Source: Microbacterium sediminis | GTDB lineage: Bacteria; Actinomycetota; Actinomycetes; Actinomycetales; Microbacteriaceae | DNA: 64,000 nt | Assembly (NCBI RefSeq): GCF_004564075.1 | Contig: NZ_CP038256.1 | Coordinates: forward strand, 1,426,001-1,490,000 | Direction: 5' to 3' | Shown: in pieces, positions 14,955 to 23,602 of the stretch | How the letters are laid out: each line of letters opens with the position of its first letter | Position numbering within the stretch: the stretch's first letter is position 1 | Translations under genes and position numbers: made by a program | The notes under the pieces: model-generated | Seen by the model: the letters and a program-made list of their open reading frames with translations, nothing else | Databases searched by the model: none | Told to the model about the DNA's origin: nothing

Positions 14955-16094
14955 ATGGCGAAACCGCGCGTCGTGGTCATCCTGCGCTACGGGCTCAACC
15001 CCGGCGCGTGGCTCGCGCGCCACGACGCCGGCGAGGTGGTCGATCGGGCACCCTACGGCTACGACCGGGCCGAGCAGTGGTTCGAGCTGTCGTGGTCGAG
15101 GGATCACCCCGAGGGACCGGTCCGGCGCACCGTGCGCACCGGCCTGCGGCGCCTGCTGGGATTCGACCTCGTGCACGTCTGGCGCAATCGCCGCATCATC
15201 CGTCATGCCGATGCCGTGTGGACGCACACGGAGCGCGAGCATCTGGCCGTCGCGGCGCTGAAGGCCCTGCGGCCGCGCGCCTACCGCGCGATCAGCATCG
15301 CGCAGTCCGTGTGGCTCTGGGACCGCTGGCAGGAGGCGGGCGCCCTGCGCCGGGCGCTCTACGCTCGGCTGCTGCGGCGGCACGCCGTCGAGCTCACGCT
15401 GAGCCGCGAGAACCGCGACGCGTCGCGCCGGCTCGTGCCCGGCCGCGACGTGCGGCGCATCCCGTTCGGCACGCACCCCGCCAGCGGTGCGGGCCCGGAG
15501 CACGTCCGGGCGGATCCGCCCGTCGTGCTCACGGTGGGCAACGACCGGCACCGCGACTGGGGTCTCCTGCTCGACGTCACCCGACGGATGCCCGACGTGC
15601 GCTTCGACGTCGTCACGCGCGCGGAGGACGTGCGGGCGCGGGACTGGCCCGCCAACGTCACGGTGCGCTCCGCCACGCAGACGGAGCTCCTGGCCCGCGC
15701 CTACGCCGAGGCGAGCGTCGTGGCGATCCCGCTGCGGCCCAACCTCCACGCGTCCGGCTGCACCGTGGCGATCGAGGCGATGTCGGCGCGGGTGCCGATC
15801 GTGGCCACGGGCGCAGGCGGGATCCAGGAGTACCTCGCGGGCACCGGCGCCGCGATCGTCGCGGTCGGCGATGGCGTGGGCTTCGAGCGGGCGCTGCGGT
15901 CGGCCCTCGCCACCCGGGCGCGCGGGCCCGCGCGGCCTGAGGTCGCCCGCGGCCTGACCGAGGACGACTACGTTCGGCGCCTCGCCGCGATCACGCTGGC
16001 GCTGCGGGAGGGCCGGCCCGTGCCGGCGGCCGTCGAGGCGTTCGCCGCGGTGCCGGATCCCGCGCGGCCGCACCGGACGGGGGTGGCGGCATGA
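14955..16094 (+). CDS. glycosyltransferase, GT4-like (GT-B fold), first gene of the polysaccharide locus
   Basis: A 379-residue predicted GT-B glycosyltransferase. The N-terminal half carries VVVILRYGLNPGAW and a DAVWTHTEREHLAV segment. The C-terminal half has VLTVGNDRHRDWGLLLDVTR and the nucleotide-sugar-binding region CTVAIEAMSARVPIVATGAGGIQEYLAG, where the usual E-x7-E appears as IEAMSARVPIV. The donor is probably a nucleotide sugar; the specific sugar is unknown. The ATG at 14955 follows AGAAGGGA by eight bases. TACCCT at about 14900 may be the -10. The stop overlaps the next ATG (ATGA), opening a coupled run of three genes. Confidence 0.85.
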   Translation: MAKPRVVVILRYGLNPGAWLARHDAGEVVDRAPYGYDRAEQWFELSWSRDHPEGPVRRTVRTGLRRLLGFDLVHVWRNRRIIRHADAVWTHTEREHLAVAALKALRPRAYRAISIAQSVWLWDRWQEAGALRRALYARLLRRHAVELTLSRENRDASRRLVPGRDVRRIPFGTHPASGAGPEHVRADPPVVLTVGNDRHRDWGLLLDVTRRMPDVRFDVVTRAEDVRARDWPANVTVRSATQTELLARAYAEASVVAIPLRPNLHASGCTVAIEAMSARVPIVATGAGGIQEYLAGTGAAIVAVGDGVGFERALRSALATRARGPARPEVARGLTEDDYVRRLAAITLALREGRPVPAAVEAFAAVPDPARPHRTGVAA

Positions 16095-16648
16095 ACACGC
16101 TCGAGCTGATGATCGGCGCCCAGCGGGCCCGGGACCGGGTCTTCAGCGCGCTGGCCGCCCCGGGGTTCGCCGCCTTCGGCCGCGGCTCGCGCGTGCTGCT
16201 GCCGACGCGGCTGTCGGGGGCGCAGCACATGAGCGTCGGCCGCGGGGTCCTCATCGGCGCCGGCTCCTGGCTCATCGTCCCGGAGCAGCGCCTGCCCGGC
16301 CCGAACATCGTCCTGCACGACCGGGTGCGCATGAACGGCACCGCGATCTCCGCGGTCGGGCTCGTGGAGATCGGGGAGGCGGTGGGCATCGCGCGCGGCT
16401 GCTACATCTCGGATCACTCCCACGGCTTCGCCGACCCCGACCGGCCCATCCGCGATCAGCCCGTCGACCGCGTGGCGCCCGTGCGGATCGAGCGCGGCGC
16501 GTGGCTGGGCCAGAACGTCGTGGTCCTCCCCGGCGTCACGATCGGCCGGGGCAGCGTGATCGGCGCGAACAGCGTGGTCCGCGCCGACATCCCGCCGCGC
16601 TCGGTCGCCGTGGGCGCCCCGGCGCGCGTCGTGCGGGAGCTGTCGTGA
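16091..16648 (+). CDS. hexapeptide-repeat acyltransferase (left-handed beta helix)
   Basis: A 185-residue acyltransferase of the NodL/LacA/WcaF group. The second half shows successive hexapeptide turns (VEIGEAVGIARGCYI, VRIERGAWLGQNVVVLPGVT and IGRGSVIGANSVVRADIPPR) ending in the usual AVGAPARVVREL. The catalytic His is probably the one in SDHSHGF. It would acetylate or otherwise acylate a sugar of the polysaccharide. ATGA overlap with the preceding glycosyltransferase and GTGA overlap with the next one point to a single translational unit. Confidence 0.88.
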   Translation: MNTLELMIGAQRARDRVFSALAAPGFAAFGRGSRVLLPTRLSGAQHMSVGRGVLIGAGSWLIVPEQRLPGPNIVLHDRVRMNGTAISAVGLVEIGEAVGIARGCYISDHSHGFADPDRPIRDQPVDRVAPVRIERGAWLGQNVVVLPGVTIGRGSVIGANSVVRADIPPRSVAVGAPARVVRELS

Positions 16649-17871
16649 CCCTCGCCGGCGGGCTCCCGGAGCACACGGCCGCGGCCGCGCCGGAGGCGCT
16701 CGCGGACGTCGTGTTCACGTTCTCGTACGAGTCGTTCGCCGATGCGCACCGGCGCGGGATGATGCGTCCCCCGGACCGGCTCGTGTCGACGCTGATGGTC
16801 CACCCCGGCGTGCGGCGCCTGCTCGTGGCCGATCCGTACCGGTCGTGGGGCTCGGCCTGGGCGCGCGCGATCATCGACCGTCCTCACACGCCGCGCCCGA
16901 CGGAGCGCCTCGCGCTCGTACGCCCCCGCCGTCTCGCCCGTGCAGATCCCGAGGCGATCGAGGACATCGAGCGCACCTACCGGCGATACGAGCGGGCGCT
17001 GATCCGGTCGTCGGAGCGGGCCGGCCTCGACGCGCCGTACCTCATCACGACCAACCCCCTCGTGGCCGGGTTCGCCGACGCGGACTGGACGAGCGGCGTG
17101 CTCTACTACGGGCGCGACGACTGGCTCAGCTCGCCCGCCCGCCGGCGCTACTGGCCCGCGTATCGCGAGGCCTACCGCCGGATCGCCGAGCGCGGTCACG
17201 CCGTCGCCGCCGTCTCCGGCGAGATCATCGAGCGCATCGGCCCGACCGGCCCGCACGCCGTCGTGCCCAACGGGATCGAGCCGGCGGAGTGGCTGCAGCA
17301 GCAGCCCACACCCCCGGACTGGTATGCGCGCATCCCCGCGCCCCGCGCCGTTTACGTGGGCACGCTGGACTCGCGCCTCGATGTCGACGGGATCCGCGAG
17401 CTGGCCACGCGCCGGCCGGAGCTCCAGATCGTGCTCATCGGCCCGGCGCCCGACGCGCGCTTCCTCGCCCCGCTGCGGCCGCTGCGCAACGTGCACACGC
17501 GCGGCCTCATCGGGCGCACCGAGATCGTCGCCGTGCTGCGCAACGCCGAGCTCACGCTCCTCGCCCATCGCCGCACCGCGCTGACCGAGGCGATGAGCCC
17601 GCTGAAGGTCTTCGAGTACCTCGCCGCCGGACGCACGGTGCTGGCCACCGACCTGCGCCCGCTCCACGGCCTCGGCGACCGCGTGCTGCTCACGCCGACG
17701 GTCGCCGACTTCGCCGACCGCGTGGACGAGGCCCTCGGCCTGGGGGCGCAGACCGAGGCCGAGCGGCGCGCGTACATCGCCGACAACGCCTGGCCGAGCC
17801 GCCACCGGCAGATCCTGCGACTGCTCCCGCCGCGCTCCGCAAGCCCGCACGCGCCCTCCCTGGGCAGCTGA
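16645..17871 (+). CDS. glycosyltransferase (GT-B type)
   Basis: A 408-residue predicted cytoplasmic glycosyltransferase starting at the GTG that overlaps the previous stop. It has features of WcaI/TuaH-like GT-B enzymes: LITTNPLVAGFADADWTSGV, LYYGRDDWLSSPARRRYW, and VAAVSGEIIERIG, where a first domain typically probes the acceptor. The C-terminal domain holds HAVVPNGIEPAEW, AVYVGTLDSRLDVDGIRELA and MSPLKVFEYLAAGRTVLATDL, the last being the donor-binding loop. The sugar added is not predictable. It is the third gene of a coupled trio. 158 bases without a gene follow. Confidence 0.85.
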   Translation: MTLAGGLPEHTAAAAPEALADVVFTFSYESFADAHRRGMMRPPDRLVSTLMVHPGVRRLLVADPYRSWGSAWARAIIDRPHTPRPTERLALVRPRRLARADPEAIEDIERTYRRYERALIRSSERAGLDAPYLITTNPLVAGFADADWTSGVLYYGRDDWLSSPARRRYWPAYREAYRRIAERGHAVAAVSGEIIERIGPTGPHAVVPNGIEPAEWLQQQPTPPDWYARIPAPRAVYVGTLDSRLDVDGIRELATRRPELQIVLIGPAPDARFLAPLRPLRNVHTRGLIGRTEIVAVLRNAELTLLAHRRTALTEAMSPLKVFEYLAAGRTVLATDLRPLHGLGDRVLLTPTVADFADRVDEALGLGAQTEAERRAYIADNAWPSRHRQILRLLPPRSASPHAPSLGS

Positions 17872-18029
17872 ACGGCGCCCTGCCCATGACCGCGTCCGCG
17901 CTGCCCGGGAAGCCGTCTCGGTCCCCATCGGCCGGCGCTTCCGGTGGGCCGCCGCGGGGGTCATGATCGACCCATGCACCACGCCGCGCGCGACTGATCC
18001 GATCGGTCGCCGAGACCGATGAGGAACCG

Positions 18030-18998
18030 ATGAACGTGCACGAGGACGTCCTGCTGGTCTGCTCGGGGGGAGGCCACCTCCGCCAGCTCGCCGGATTCGC
18101 GGAGCGCCTGGGCATCGCCCGCGAGCGACAGGTGTGGGTGACGTTCCGCAACGGGCTCAGCGAGTCGCTGCTGGAGGGGCGGCGCGTGATCTGGGCGCCG
18201 TTCACCGCGCCGCGCGACCTGCGCAACTTCGCCCGCCTCGTGCTCCTGGCGCGGCGGGTGCTCGCGCGGCAGCGGTTCGGGCACGTGATCAGCACGGGCT
18301 CCAGCCCCGCCGCCGCATTCCTGCCCCTCGCCGTGCGCAAGGGCATCCCCGCGTCGTACATCGAGAGCGCGGCCCGGGCCGACGGGCCGTCGGTGACGGG
18401 ACGGATCGTGTCGCGCTTCCCGCGGATCCGCACCTACTGCCAGTACCCGGCGTGGGCCGATGAGCGCTGGCAGTACCGCGGCTCGGTGTTCGACGGCTAC
18501 ACGCCCGGCGCGGTCACCCCGATCATGCCCCGCAGCGCCGTGGTGAGCGTCGGGACGCAGGAGGGGTTCCCCTTCGACCGGCTGTTCGCGAAGGTCGTGC
18601 CGCTGCTGGCCGACTTCGACCGCGTGCTCTTCCAGACCGGTGATGCCGATGTCTCGCACCTCGGCATCACCGGGGTGCCCAGCATCGCCCACGCCGACCT
18701 CAAGGCCGCCATCCGCGACGCCGACGTGGTGATCACGCACGCCGGGGTCGGCGGCGCGCTCACCGCGCTCGATCTCGGCAAGCACCCGATCATGATTCCG
18801 CGCAGCGCCCAGCACGGCGAGCACGTCGACGATCACCAGGTGCAGGTGGCGCGCGAGCTCGATCGGCGCGGGCTCGCGACGGCCCGGTCGGTGGAGGAGC
18901 TGAGCTCCCGGGACATCGTCGAGGCGGCGTCCAAGAGCGTGCGCGCCGTCGCGCCGCCGCGCCTCGACCTCATCCCCTCCCCCGTCGCGGGAGCCTGA
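18030..18998 (+). CDS. Alg14-Alg13-like fused glycosyltransferase (GT28 type)
   Basis: A 322-residue protein joining two parts that are separate in many capsule loci. Residues 1-155 resemble the Alg14/CpsF/EpsD-type membrane-associated partner (LLVCSGGGHLRQLAGFAERL, and STGSSPAAAFLPLAVRKGIP). Residues 170-322 resemble the Alg13/CpsG/EpsE-type catalytic domain (VVSVGTQEGFPFDRLFAKVV, DVVITHAGVGGALTALDLGK, and HGEHVDDHQVQVARELDRRG). Such pairs typically add the second sugar, often galactose or glucuronate, to an undecaprenyl-linked first sugar. Its ATG is 31 bases after a weakly purine-rich region. The stop overlaps the next ATG by one base (TGATG). Confidence 0.85.
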   Translation: MNVHEDVLLVCSGGGHLRQLAGFAERLGIARERQVWVTFRNGLSESLLEGRRVIWAPFTAPRDLRNFARLVLLARRVLARQRFGHVISTGSSPAAAFLPLAVRKGIPASYIESAARADGPSVTGRIVSRFPRIRTYCQYPAWADERWQYRGSVFDGYTPGAVTPIMPRSAVVSVGTQEGFPFDRLFAKVVPLLADFDRVLFQTGDADVSHLGITGVPSIAHADLKAAIRDADVVITHAGVGGALTALDLGKHPIMIPRSAQHGEHVDDHQVQVARELDRRGLATARSVEELSSRDIVEAASKSVRAVAPPRLDLIPSPVAGA

Positions 18999-20014
18999 TG
19001 GCGGGACCCGAGCCCCGTCGGTCGCGCGTCGTCGCCGTCATGGCGCTCGCCGCCGCCCTGCTCCTGACCGCGTGCACCGGCGCCGCGGAGCCACCGCCGC
19101 CGTCGCCGACCGCCACGCCCACGGCGGATGCCGCGACGCCCCGCACGCTCGAGGATCTGCTGGCGCTCCCCGCCGAGCGGCCGGTGCTCGAGGACGTCGC
19201 CGCCGCCGCCGCCGTCGCCGGGGAGACCGCGCGGCAGGTGGCGTACGAGAGCGCCGGCGCGCGGGTGACGGCCGTGCTGCGCACGCCGGCGGGCGCCGAG
19301 ACGTCGCCGGCGGTGGTCGTGGTGCACGGCAGCGTCGACCCGACGTCGTACGTCAGCGGCGGCGATCTCCTCCCCGAGCAGCGGGCGCTGCTGGCGGCCG
19401 GCTTCGCCGTGCTGGCGATCGACATGCGCGGCTATGCCGGCTCGGATCCCGCCGCGACCGCCGCGCCCACCATCGATCCGGGATTCGGCTGGGGCACGAC
19501 GCTGGACTGGGGCATGGCGCTCGACGTCGTCAACGCCCTGCGCGCGCTGCGCACGGGCGCCGTGGACGGCGTCGACGCCGATCGGATCGGTCTGCTCGGC
19601 CACTCGCTGGGCGGGCTGCTCGCGCTGGATGCCGCGGTGATCGCGCCCGGCGCCGCCGATCTCGTCGTCGCGCTCGCGAGCGCGCCCTCGGACTTCCGCG
19701 CGGCGATCGAGGCCATGGCGCAGGAGCGACCCGACCTCGCCGACGATCTGGACCAGGGCCTCCCGCCGGGCTACTGGGAGGCCGTGTCGCCGCGCGCCCA
19801 CTTCGACCGCGTGACGGAGCCCCTGCTGATGATCCACGGCGCCGCCGACGACGTCGTTCCGGCCGCCTGGTCGGAGGAGACCGCGCGGGCCTGGGAGGAC
19901 GCCGGCCCGCCCGCCGACCTCGTCGTGCTGCCCGGCGCGGACCACCACTTCGCCCCGAATCGCGACGAGGCCGTCGCTCTCACGGTGGCGGCCTTCCACG
20001 CGGTGCTGCGATGA
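18998..20014 (+). CDS. alpha/beta-hydrolase lipoprotein
   Basis: A 338-residue exported hydrolase. The N-terminus is a lipoprotein signal (ALAAALLLTACTG, lipobox LTAC with Cys26), followed by a Pro/Thr/Ala-rich spacer to about residue 50. The hydrolase domain has the oxyanion HGS region VVVVHGSVDPTSY, the nucleophile elbow GLLGHSLGGLLAL, an acidic residue in IHGAADDVVP and the histidine in PGADHHFAPN, so the Ser-Asp-His triad is intact. It resembles dienelactone-hydrolase/prolyl-oligopeptidase-like esterases. Its coupling to a glycosyltransferase suggests action on the polysaccharide or on acyl substituents outside the membrane (inference). Confidence 0.85.
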   Translation: MAGPEPRRSRVVAVMALAAALLLTACTGAAEPPPPSPTATPTADAATPRTLEDLLALPAERPVLEDVAAAAAVAGETARQVAYESAGARVTAVLRTPAGAETSPAVVVVHGSVDPTSYVSGGDLLPEQRALLAAGFAVLAIDMRGYAGSDPAATAAPTIDPGFGWGTTLDWGMALDVVNALRALRTGAVDGVDADRIGLLGHSLGGLLALDAAVIAPGAADLVVALASAPSDFRAAIEAMAQERPDLADDLDQGLPPGYWEAVSPRAHFDRVTEPLLMIHGAADDVVPAAWSEETARAWEDAGPPADLVVLPGADHHFAPNRDEAVALTVAAFHAVLR

Positions 20015-20043
20015 GCGAGCATGGAATCCACGGAGGAGGAGAC

Positions 20044-21276
20044 ATGGCACGAATCCCCGGATCCCCAGGCACCGCGCGGCTGAGCCGCCGGCAGGTCCTC
20101 GCCGTGCCCGTGATGACCGTCCTCTCCGGTGCGCTCGCCGGCTGCGCGCCCGAGCTCCTGCCGCGGCAGATGCTCGACGGCCGGGCCGACGTGCGCGCCC
20201 TCACGACCGGACCGGCCTCGAGCGGCTCGTACGGTCCCAACGGCACGCACTTCCCGCCGGAGCTGCCGTGGCCCGGCGCGGTCGCCGCCAGCGACATCGA
20301 GGTGGAGTGCGACTGGGTGCAGATCGCCCGGCGCATCCAGGCCCTCACCCCGCAGCAGGTCGAGGCGGGCGTCATCATCCGCGTCGCCCCGGGCACGCTC
20401 CCGGGCGCCGGGTCGGGCTCGTCCTCGCGCGCGGTGCTGGCGGGTGTGGGCAACCAGGAGTGGCCGCGCAACGTGCTCATCGTGCCGCGCGACGGCTTCG
20501 GCAGCGTGCGGATCGCCGACATCGGCGCCCGCTTCGATCAGTGCACGCGGCTGTCGCTGTTCGGTTTCGTCAGCGGCGGCGGCTTCACCCTCACCCGGTG
20601 CGTCTCGATGCAGATCGGCTGGAGCCGGTTCGACACGGCGAACGTCACCCGCGGCGGGCGCGGCATCGGCTTCTACGAGCTCGTCGTGGGCTTCCGCCGC
20701 AGCGACGCCGACACGGCCGCGATCCGGCCCACCGAGACGTTCGAGATGACCGACATCGTCCGCTACGGCTGCGCCTTCGGCCCGACCGTCAAGCCCGGCG
20801 GCAGCGGGGCGCACTGCGACACGCTGCAGCTGGAGGGAACGGGGACCGGCCCGTTCGGGCCGCTCCTGAGCGTGGACTGCGTCGACTACGGATCGTCGAA
20901 CGCGGTGTTCGTGCTGCACACGCGCGTCACCCGCGCCGAGTTCCAGCACTGCCTCGTGCTCGGCGACGGGCTGCCCTGGCAGCTGTTCCCGCTGCAGCCC
21001 GGCGACTACGACGGCCGGCCCAACGCGTTCGCCGGTGGGTGCCAGGACGTGCGGCTGTACGACTCGGTGGTGTGCGGGCCGATCGGCTCGATGCGCTTCA
21101 CGCACGTCGAGCGCACCCGGCTGAGCTACGCCCCGGTCGAGTCGCAGCAGCCGAGCGTGAGCGGGCGCTGGGAGGTCGACCAGGCCATCGCCGGCTGGAG
21201 CCGCGACGACATCATGGCCCTGCAGGCGGTGCCCGACTACGAGGAGGAGACGCTGCGCGCGCTCTGGGCCTGGTGA
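20044..21276 (+). CDS. exported lipoprotein, possible right-handed beta-helix protein
   Basis: A 410-residue protein with an N-terminal SRRQVLAVPVMTVLSGALAG-C stretch: a twin-arginine-like pair, a hydrophobic core and lipobox LAGC. The body has short, repeated beta-rich turns (VRIADIGARFDQCTRLSLFG, SNAVFVLHTRVTRAEFQHCL) like pectate-lyase-fold beta-helix proteins that bind or cleave polysaccharides. No catalytic family can be named. The ATG at 20044 is preferred because CGGAGGAGGAG precedes it at 20031-20042; an ATG at 20011 overlapping the hydrolase stop is the alternative. It is encoded with the hydrolase, facing the flippase gene, whose 3' end it overlaps by 40 bases. Confidence 0.75.
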   Translation: MARIPGSPGTARLSRRQVLAVPVMTVLSGALAGCAPELLPRQMLDGRADVRALTTGPASSGSYGPNGTHFPPELPWPGAVAASDIEVECDWVQIARRIQALTPQQVEAGVIIRVAPGTLPGAGSGSSSRAVLAGVGNQEWPRNVLIVPRDGFGSVRIADIGARFDQCTRLSLFGFVSGGGFTLTRCVSMQIGWSRFDTANVTRGGRGIGFYELVVGFRRSDADTAAIRPTETFEMTDIVRYGCAFGPTVKPGGSGAHCDTLQLEGTGTGPFGPLLSVDCVDYGSSNAVFVLHTRVTRAEFQHCLVLGDGLPWQLFPLQPGDYDGRPNAFAGGCQDVRLYDSVVCGPIGSMRFTHVERTRLSYAPVESQQPSVSGRWEVDQAIAGWSRDDIMALQAVPDYEEETLRALWAW

Positions 21277-22760
21277 TCCTCGCCCTCCGGCTCCGCCGCG
21301 CGCGGGGCCCGGATCCGCCGCACGAACCCGAGGATCTGCCCGAGGTCGCGCCGGTACGCCGGCAGCAGGAACAGCGGCGCGCAGGCGACGAGCGCCGCGC
21401 CGCATCCGGCCAGGACCTGCACGATCGCGATCGCGTCCGGCAGCAGGTGCGACGCCGCGTACGACGCCGCGAACGCGACGAGCGTCATCGCGAACGGTCG
21501 GCCGATCGGCGCGGCGATGTCGCCCGGCCGCACGAAGGTGCCGCGCATGGCGAACGCGAAGCCGGGCACGAGCATGAGGAAGCTCAGCGCGCCGTACGTG
21601 ATGACGAGGCCCGGGAGCCCGCCCCACCAGATCCCGAACACGTATCCGGCGATGACGATCGGCCGCGCCACGAGGTCGTACACCAACTGGCGGTGCGAGT
21701 GCCCGAGCGAGATGTAGAGCCAGGTGCGCAGCCGCCCGATCGCCTGCGCGAACCCGGTGATCGCGAGCAGGCTGAACAGCAGCGCCGCCGTCTCCCACCC
21801 CGGTCCGAGCAGCAGGGCCACGAGCGGGCCGGCGACGCCGGCGGCGACCGCGTAGGTGGGAAGGGTGAGGTAGCCGATCACGAGCGCGGCGCTGCGGATG
21901 TAGCGGCGATACCGGTCGCCGTCGTCGCGCAGCGTGCTGAGCACGGGCAGCGCGACCCGGCCGAGCGGGCCGTTCATCTGCTGCAGCGGCAGCAGGAACA
22001 GCGAGTACGCCCGCGAGTACTGGCCGAGCGCGGCGGGACCGAGCTGCGCGCCGATGATGACGTTGTCGAGGTTCTTCTCGGCGTAGCCCAGCAGCTCGGC
22101 GCCGAAGATGCTGCCGCCCGTGCCCACGAGCCGCCACGCGTCGCGGACGATCCGGGGCGGGCCCCACACGGGGCGCACGAGCGACCACAGCACGACGAGG
22201 CGGACGAGGAAGTTCGCCCCCGCCATCGCGACGAGCGACCAGAAGCCCCACCCGATCAGCGCGGTGACGATGCCGACGACCACACCGGCCGCCATCGTGC
22301 CGATGTCGAGGACCGCGAGCATCCCGAAGCGCAGCTGCTTGGTGGCCCGCGCCTGCAGCGGCATGACGAGCCCGCTCAGCAGCACCCCGGGCGCCATGAG
22401 CAGGGTGATCTCCACGAGCCGCGGCTCGCCGTAGAGTGCCGCCACGAGCGGGGCGCACGCGGCGACGACGGCCGAGAGCACGAGGCCGATGAGCGCCGAG
22501 ACCCACAGCAGGCTGCGCCACACGCGCTCGCTCAGCTGCTGCGCCTGGATGATCGCGCCCGTCATGCCGAAGTCGCGGACCAGCTCGGCGACCCCCATGA
22601 CCGCGCCGACCATCGCAAGCAGGCCGAAGTCGGCCGGGGTGAGCAGGCGGGCGAGCACGACCGTCGACACCATCTGCAGCAGCGCCCGGCCCCACAGACC
22701 GCCCATCGTGACGATCACGCCGCGGCTGGCCCGGTGGGCCAGGTGGCTCGGCGCGCTCAT
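21237..22760 (-). CDS. Wzx-like oligosaccharide flippase
   Basis: A 507-residue MATE-fold (MviN/RfbX, polysaccharide_synt) transporter with about twelve to fourteen membrane helices. The N-terminal RGVIVTMGGLWGRALLQMVS and ARLLTPADFGLLAMVGAVMG are the classic opening of the lipopolysaccharide-flippase group. LGQYSRAYSLFLLPLQQMNG is also characteristic. It would move undecaprenyl-linked repeat units across the membrane. The ATG at 22760 overlaps the stop of the upstream glycosyltransferase (ATGA). The last 40 bases overlap the convergent lipoprotein gene. Confidence 0.93.
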   Translation of the reverse strand: MSAPSHLAHRASRGVIVTMGGLWGRALLQMVSTVVLARLLTPADFGLLAMVGAVMGVAELVRDFGMTGAIIQAQQLSERVWRSLLWVSALIGLVLSAVVAACAPLVAALYGEPRLVEITLLMAPGVLLSGLVMPLQARATKQLRFGMLAVLDIGTMAAGVVVGIVTALIGWGFWSLVAMAGANFLVRLVVLWSLVRPVWGPPRIVRDAWRLVGTGGSIFGAELLGYAEKNLDNVIIGAQLGPAALGQYSRAYSLFLLPLQQMNGPLGRVALPVLSTLRDDGDRYRRYIRSAALVIGYLTLPTYAVAAGVAGPLVALLLGPGWETAALLFSLLAITGFAQAIGRLRTWLYISLGHSHRQLVYDLVARPIVIAGYVFGIWWGGLPGLVITYGALSFLMLVPGFAFAMRGTFVRPGDIAAPIGRPFAMTLVAFAASYAASHLLPDAIAIVQVLAGCGAALVACAPLFLLPAYRRDLGQILGFVRRIRAPRAAEPEGEDHQAQSARSVSSS

Positions 22761-23602
22761 CCCGTCACCACCCGCGTCGACTCGTCGCGGCTCCAGGCAA
22801 TCGGCCGGCGCCCGCGCAGCAGTGCGGCCGCCCGGCGATGCGCGATCACGTACACGCCGGCGTAGACGAGGAACCCGGGCCAGAGCGCCGGCCGGCGCCA
22901 CACCCGCCGCAGCAGCGCGCGCGCCCCCGCCCCGCCGCCGGGGGCCGCAAGTCCCGGGAAGCGCAGCGCCAGCTCGCGATTGCCGGCCGCGATCCGGGTG
23001 TTGCGCCGCACCACCGCGGCCAGCGTGGCCGGAGCGCGCACGCGGAACACGAGATCGCGCGCCGAGAGCCGCTCGCGGGGCGCGAACAGCTGGCGGACGT
23101 AGAGGTCGTCGGCGATGAGATCGGGGAACGAGCCGAGCCGCCGCAGGCCCCGCTCGCTCAGCATGTACACGCCCGACCCGACGTGATCGGCCGAGCGGTA
23201 GTCCGTCAGCGCCCAGATGCGGTCGTACTGCCGCACCCACCACGATCGCGACGGGATCACCTCCAGCCGCGGTGCCGCGACGCCGGCGCCCGCCGCCGCC
23301 ATGCGCTGCGCGAGGGCGCGCAGGGTGCGCCCGGACACCATCACGTCGGCGTCGACGACGGCGACCGGAGCCCCCCGCGCCGCGCGCAGGCCCGCGTTGA
23401 GCGCGGCGATCTTGGATCCGACCGGGAGCTCGATCACGGTCACCGCGCGCCCGGCCTCGCGCGCGATCTGCGCCGTGCGGTCCCGGCAGCCGTTGGCGAC
23501 CACGACGATCTGCGCGAGCGAGCCGTCGCGCAGGGCGTCGAGCGCCCGCCCGATCACCGCCTCCTCGTCGTGCGCGGGCACGACGACGACGGGGCCGGTC
23601 AT
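22757..23602 (-). CDS. family 2 glycosyltransferase
   Basis: A 281-residue GT-A glycosyltransferase. It begins TGPVVVVPAHDEEAVIGRAL, has VVVANGCRDRT, the metal-binding DxD-like VAVVDADVMVSGR, and an acceptor region ADHVGSGVYMLSERGLRRL followed by DLIADDLYVRQL. A C-terminal hydrophobic stretch (LWPGFLVYAGVYVIA) suggests membrane attachment. The start overlaps the Wzy-like gene stop (ATGA) and its stop overlaps the flippase start, giving a Wzz-Wzy-GT-Wzx order on the minus strand. Confidence 0.9.
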   Translation of the reverse strand: MTGPVVVVPAHDEEAVIGRALDALRDGSLAQIVVVANGCRDRTAQIAREAGRAVTVIELPVGSKIAALNAGLRAARGAPVAVVDADVMVSGRTLRALAQRMAAAGAGVAAPRLEVIPSRSWWVRQYDRIWALTDYRSADHVGSGVYMLSERGLRRLGSFPDLIADDLYVRQLFAPRERLSARDLVFRVRAPATLAAVVRRNTRIAAGNRELALRFPGLAAPGGGAGARALLRRVWRRPALWPGFLVYAGVYVIAHRRAAALLRGRRPIAWSRDESTRVVTG

